Origin: Nymphaea colorata
Taxonomy: Eukaryota; Streptophyta; Magnoliopsida; Nymphaeales; Nymphaeaceae
Assembly: GCF_008831285.2 (NCBI RefSeq)
Contig: NC_045138.2
Span: 27,809,934 to 27,873,933, forward strand
Reading direction: 5' to 3'
Length of the DNA stretch: 64,000 bases
Under the pieces are notes generated by a model, which had not been told where the DNA came from, did not search any database, and saw nothing but the letters and a program-made list of their open reading frames with translations. Numbering within the stretch: the first letter of the stretch is position 1; every line of letters starts with the position of its first letter. This document shows positions 62,788-64,000 of the stretch, piece after piece. The position numbers and the translations under genes were made by a program.

Positions 62788-64000
62788 ATGAACGAATGGC
62801 GTTTCATCTTCCTTCTATTTATCTGGAACGTCGTTGTGTTCGTCCATTCTCAGAACGGTAAAGTAAATCTTTTCTCAGATAGGTGTCATGGGCATGACAT
62901 AGATAATGGAATCACATAGCATGCAGATAAGGCTTTCTTTTTCTCAGAATATGTAGTTTCATTACGTATAACTGTGATATTAAGATAGAAGCCGCTGAGG
63001 GATTGATTTTACGTATATCTGTGGTATTCATGGATACAGCAAAAAGCATAACAGCGAAGAAACTTATTCGCCTCATCGGAATCAGATCAAGTAATTGCGC
63101 AATTAGTTACGTTTACTATGAAATTCTTTTAATAGACTGCTAAACGTTGATCCTTTCAGATTCTGAGAGAATCATTACCCAAGTGTTTGGTTCGTGAGTT
63201 GTTAACTAAATAAAGTTCATTCAGGAAAGAGATCTCCAGGTACCGGAGCCTGCAGATATGGCTTTACGCAATGCAGTAAGCTCTTTCCGGTCATGCTGTC
63301 AATATTGGCATCCTGCTCCATAAGATGCATGGCCAAAGTGTGTTTATGAAGGTAACATGACTATTCAGATGAAGAGCTTCCGTGATGCCATCTGATCCTC
63401 ACTCTGCGTCCCCTTTTGGCTTTCTTCAGTTTGAAGGTTTTAACTTGGTCAATAAGGCAATAAAACGCCAACGTGTTGTTTGATTATGAGACAAATCTTT
63501 TGTATACAAAGTATAAACACATAGATATGGCACAGTTTGTCTTTGTGTAATCTTCACCCCAGAACGTTTCAACTTCTTCAGACAAAAGAAAGAAGTTAAA
63601 CATAGCAATTGATTGACGGCAAAGAACTCTTAAGTCTTAACTACATTTTGGGAGGAGAGGAGACGTCTTATAGTCTTGATATATAAAGAAAAGTAATGCT
63701 AGAAGTAGGCTATCCGGAATGGTTTTATTGATATCTAAATCAGGAATTTCTTGAATCATCTTCTTGGGACTTACGCCTGTGAATCTTTACAGGATATATA
63801 AGTTTGAACTGCGGGCTTCCAGAAGGATCGACTTCCCTTGATGAAATAGGCTACACTTACACTTCAGATCAAGCCTACATCGCGTCCGGGGAAATAAAAG
63901 AAGTGGCCACTCAATTCGCAAGCAGTCCAGTAATGTACCATACGTTAAGGTCCTTCCCCAATTACAGAAGGAACTGCTACACCTTGACACCGGTGACTCA
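62788..64000 (+). CDS. Malectin-like LRR receptor kinase, 5' part, cut by window end
   Basis: Exon 1 is 62788-62857: ATG, a hydrophobic signal peptide (FIFLLFIWNVVVF) and a phase-1 GT donor. Exon 2 starts after an AG at 63792 and runs open to the window end. It encodes the start of a malectin-like domain (GYISLNCGLPEGS, later SGEIKEVATQF and YHTLRSFPNYRRNCY). The same positions in the minus-strand receptor kinase at 48447-57529 read [21 protein letters not shown] and [15 protein letters not shown], with an identical exon 1/2 phase, so the two are paralogues in head-to-head orientation. LRRs, membrane helix and kinase must lie beyond the window; whether this copy is intact cannot be judged. 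At 70 coding bases the first exon is shorter than the 118 bases of its neighbour. Confidence 0.88.

Noticed and set aside
1-64000. CRISPR arrays, operons, prokaryotic defence systems
   Set aside because: The genes have spliced introns and plant-only families; no array of spaced palindromic repeats was seen.

Overview
The window is nuclear DNA of a seed plant, almost certainly a flowering plant. The coding genes have GT-AG introns, and the families found are plant-specific: an R2R3-MYB of the RAX/MYB36/MYB68 group and malectin-like LRR receptor kinases. Intergenic DNA is AT-rich and full of (TA)n and (GA)n microsatellites, MITE-like elements, TRIM-type LTR elements and a copia remnant. Species cannot be fixed from the sequence. 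There are no prokaryotic features.

Layout. 1-12647: no gene seen; microsatellites and one well-bounded hAT-type MITE (6949-7421, 8-bp target duplication). 12648-22967: two diverged direct repeats (about 2.4 and 1.9 kb) flank a decayed, intron-containing copy of the mitochondrial ribosomal protein uL29m/MRPL47 gene (16384-20217, minus). This pseudogene carries a nonsense codon, two single-base insertions and a lost codon. Its introns hold an exact 155-bp tandem duplication and a 339-bp element with perfect 16-bp inverted ends. 22975-37200: no intact gene; a compact TRIM retroelement with initiator-Met PBS (25582-26001) and other small elements. 37304-39715: an intact three-exon R2R3-MYB gene, 319 aa. 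39716-48446: elements only, including a fold-back TRIM derivative and members of a GGCC-rich inverted-repeat family. 48447-57529 (minus): an intact 14-exon malectin-like LRR receptor kinase, 875 aa; every exon junction keeps frame. 57530-62787: spacer with a dead copia fragment and half a TRIM. 62788-64000 (plus): the first two exons of a second malectin-like LRR receptor kinase, cut by the window end.

The two receptor kinases are close paralogues in head-to-head orientation, the usual form of a local receptor cluster; they probably sense apoplastic signals at the plasma membrane. The MYB gene is an independent nuclear regulator, in its family linked to axillary meristem or root endodermis development. 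No shared pathway joins the three intact genes.

I found no clearly new molecular system. The most unusual region is the repeat-flanked uL29m pseudogene at 12.6-23 kb.
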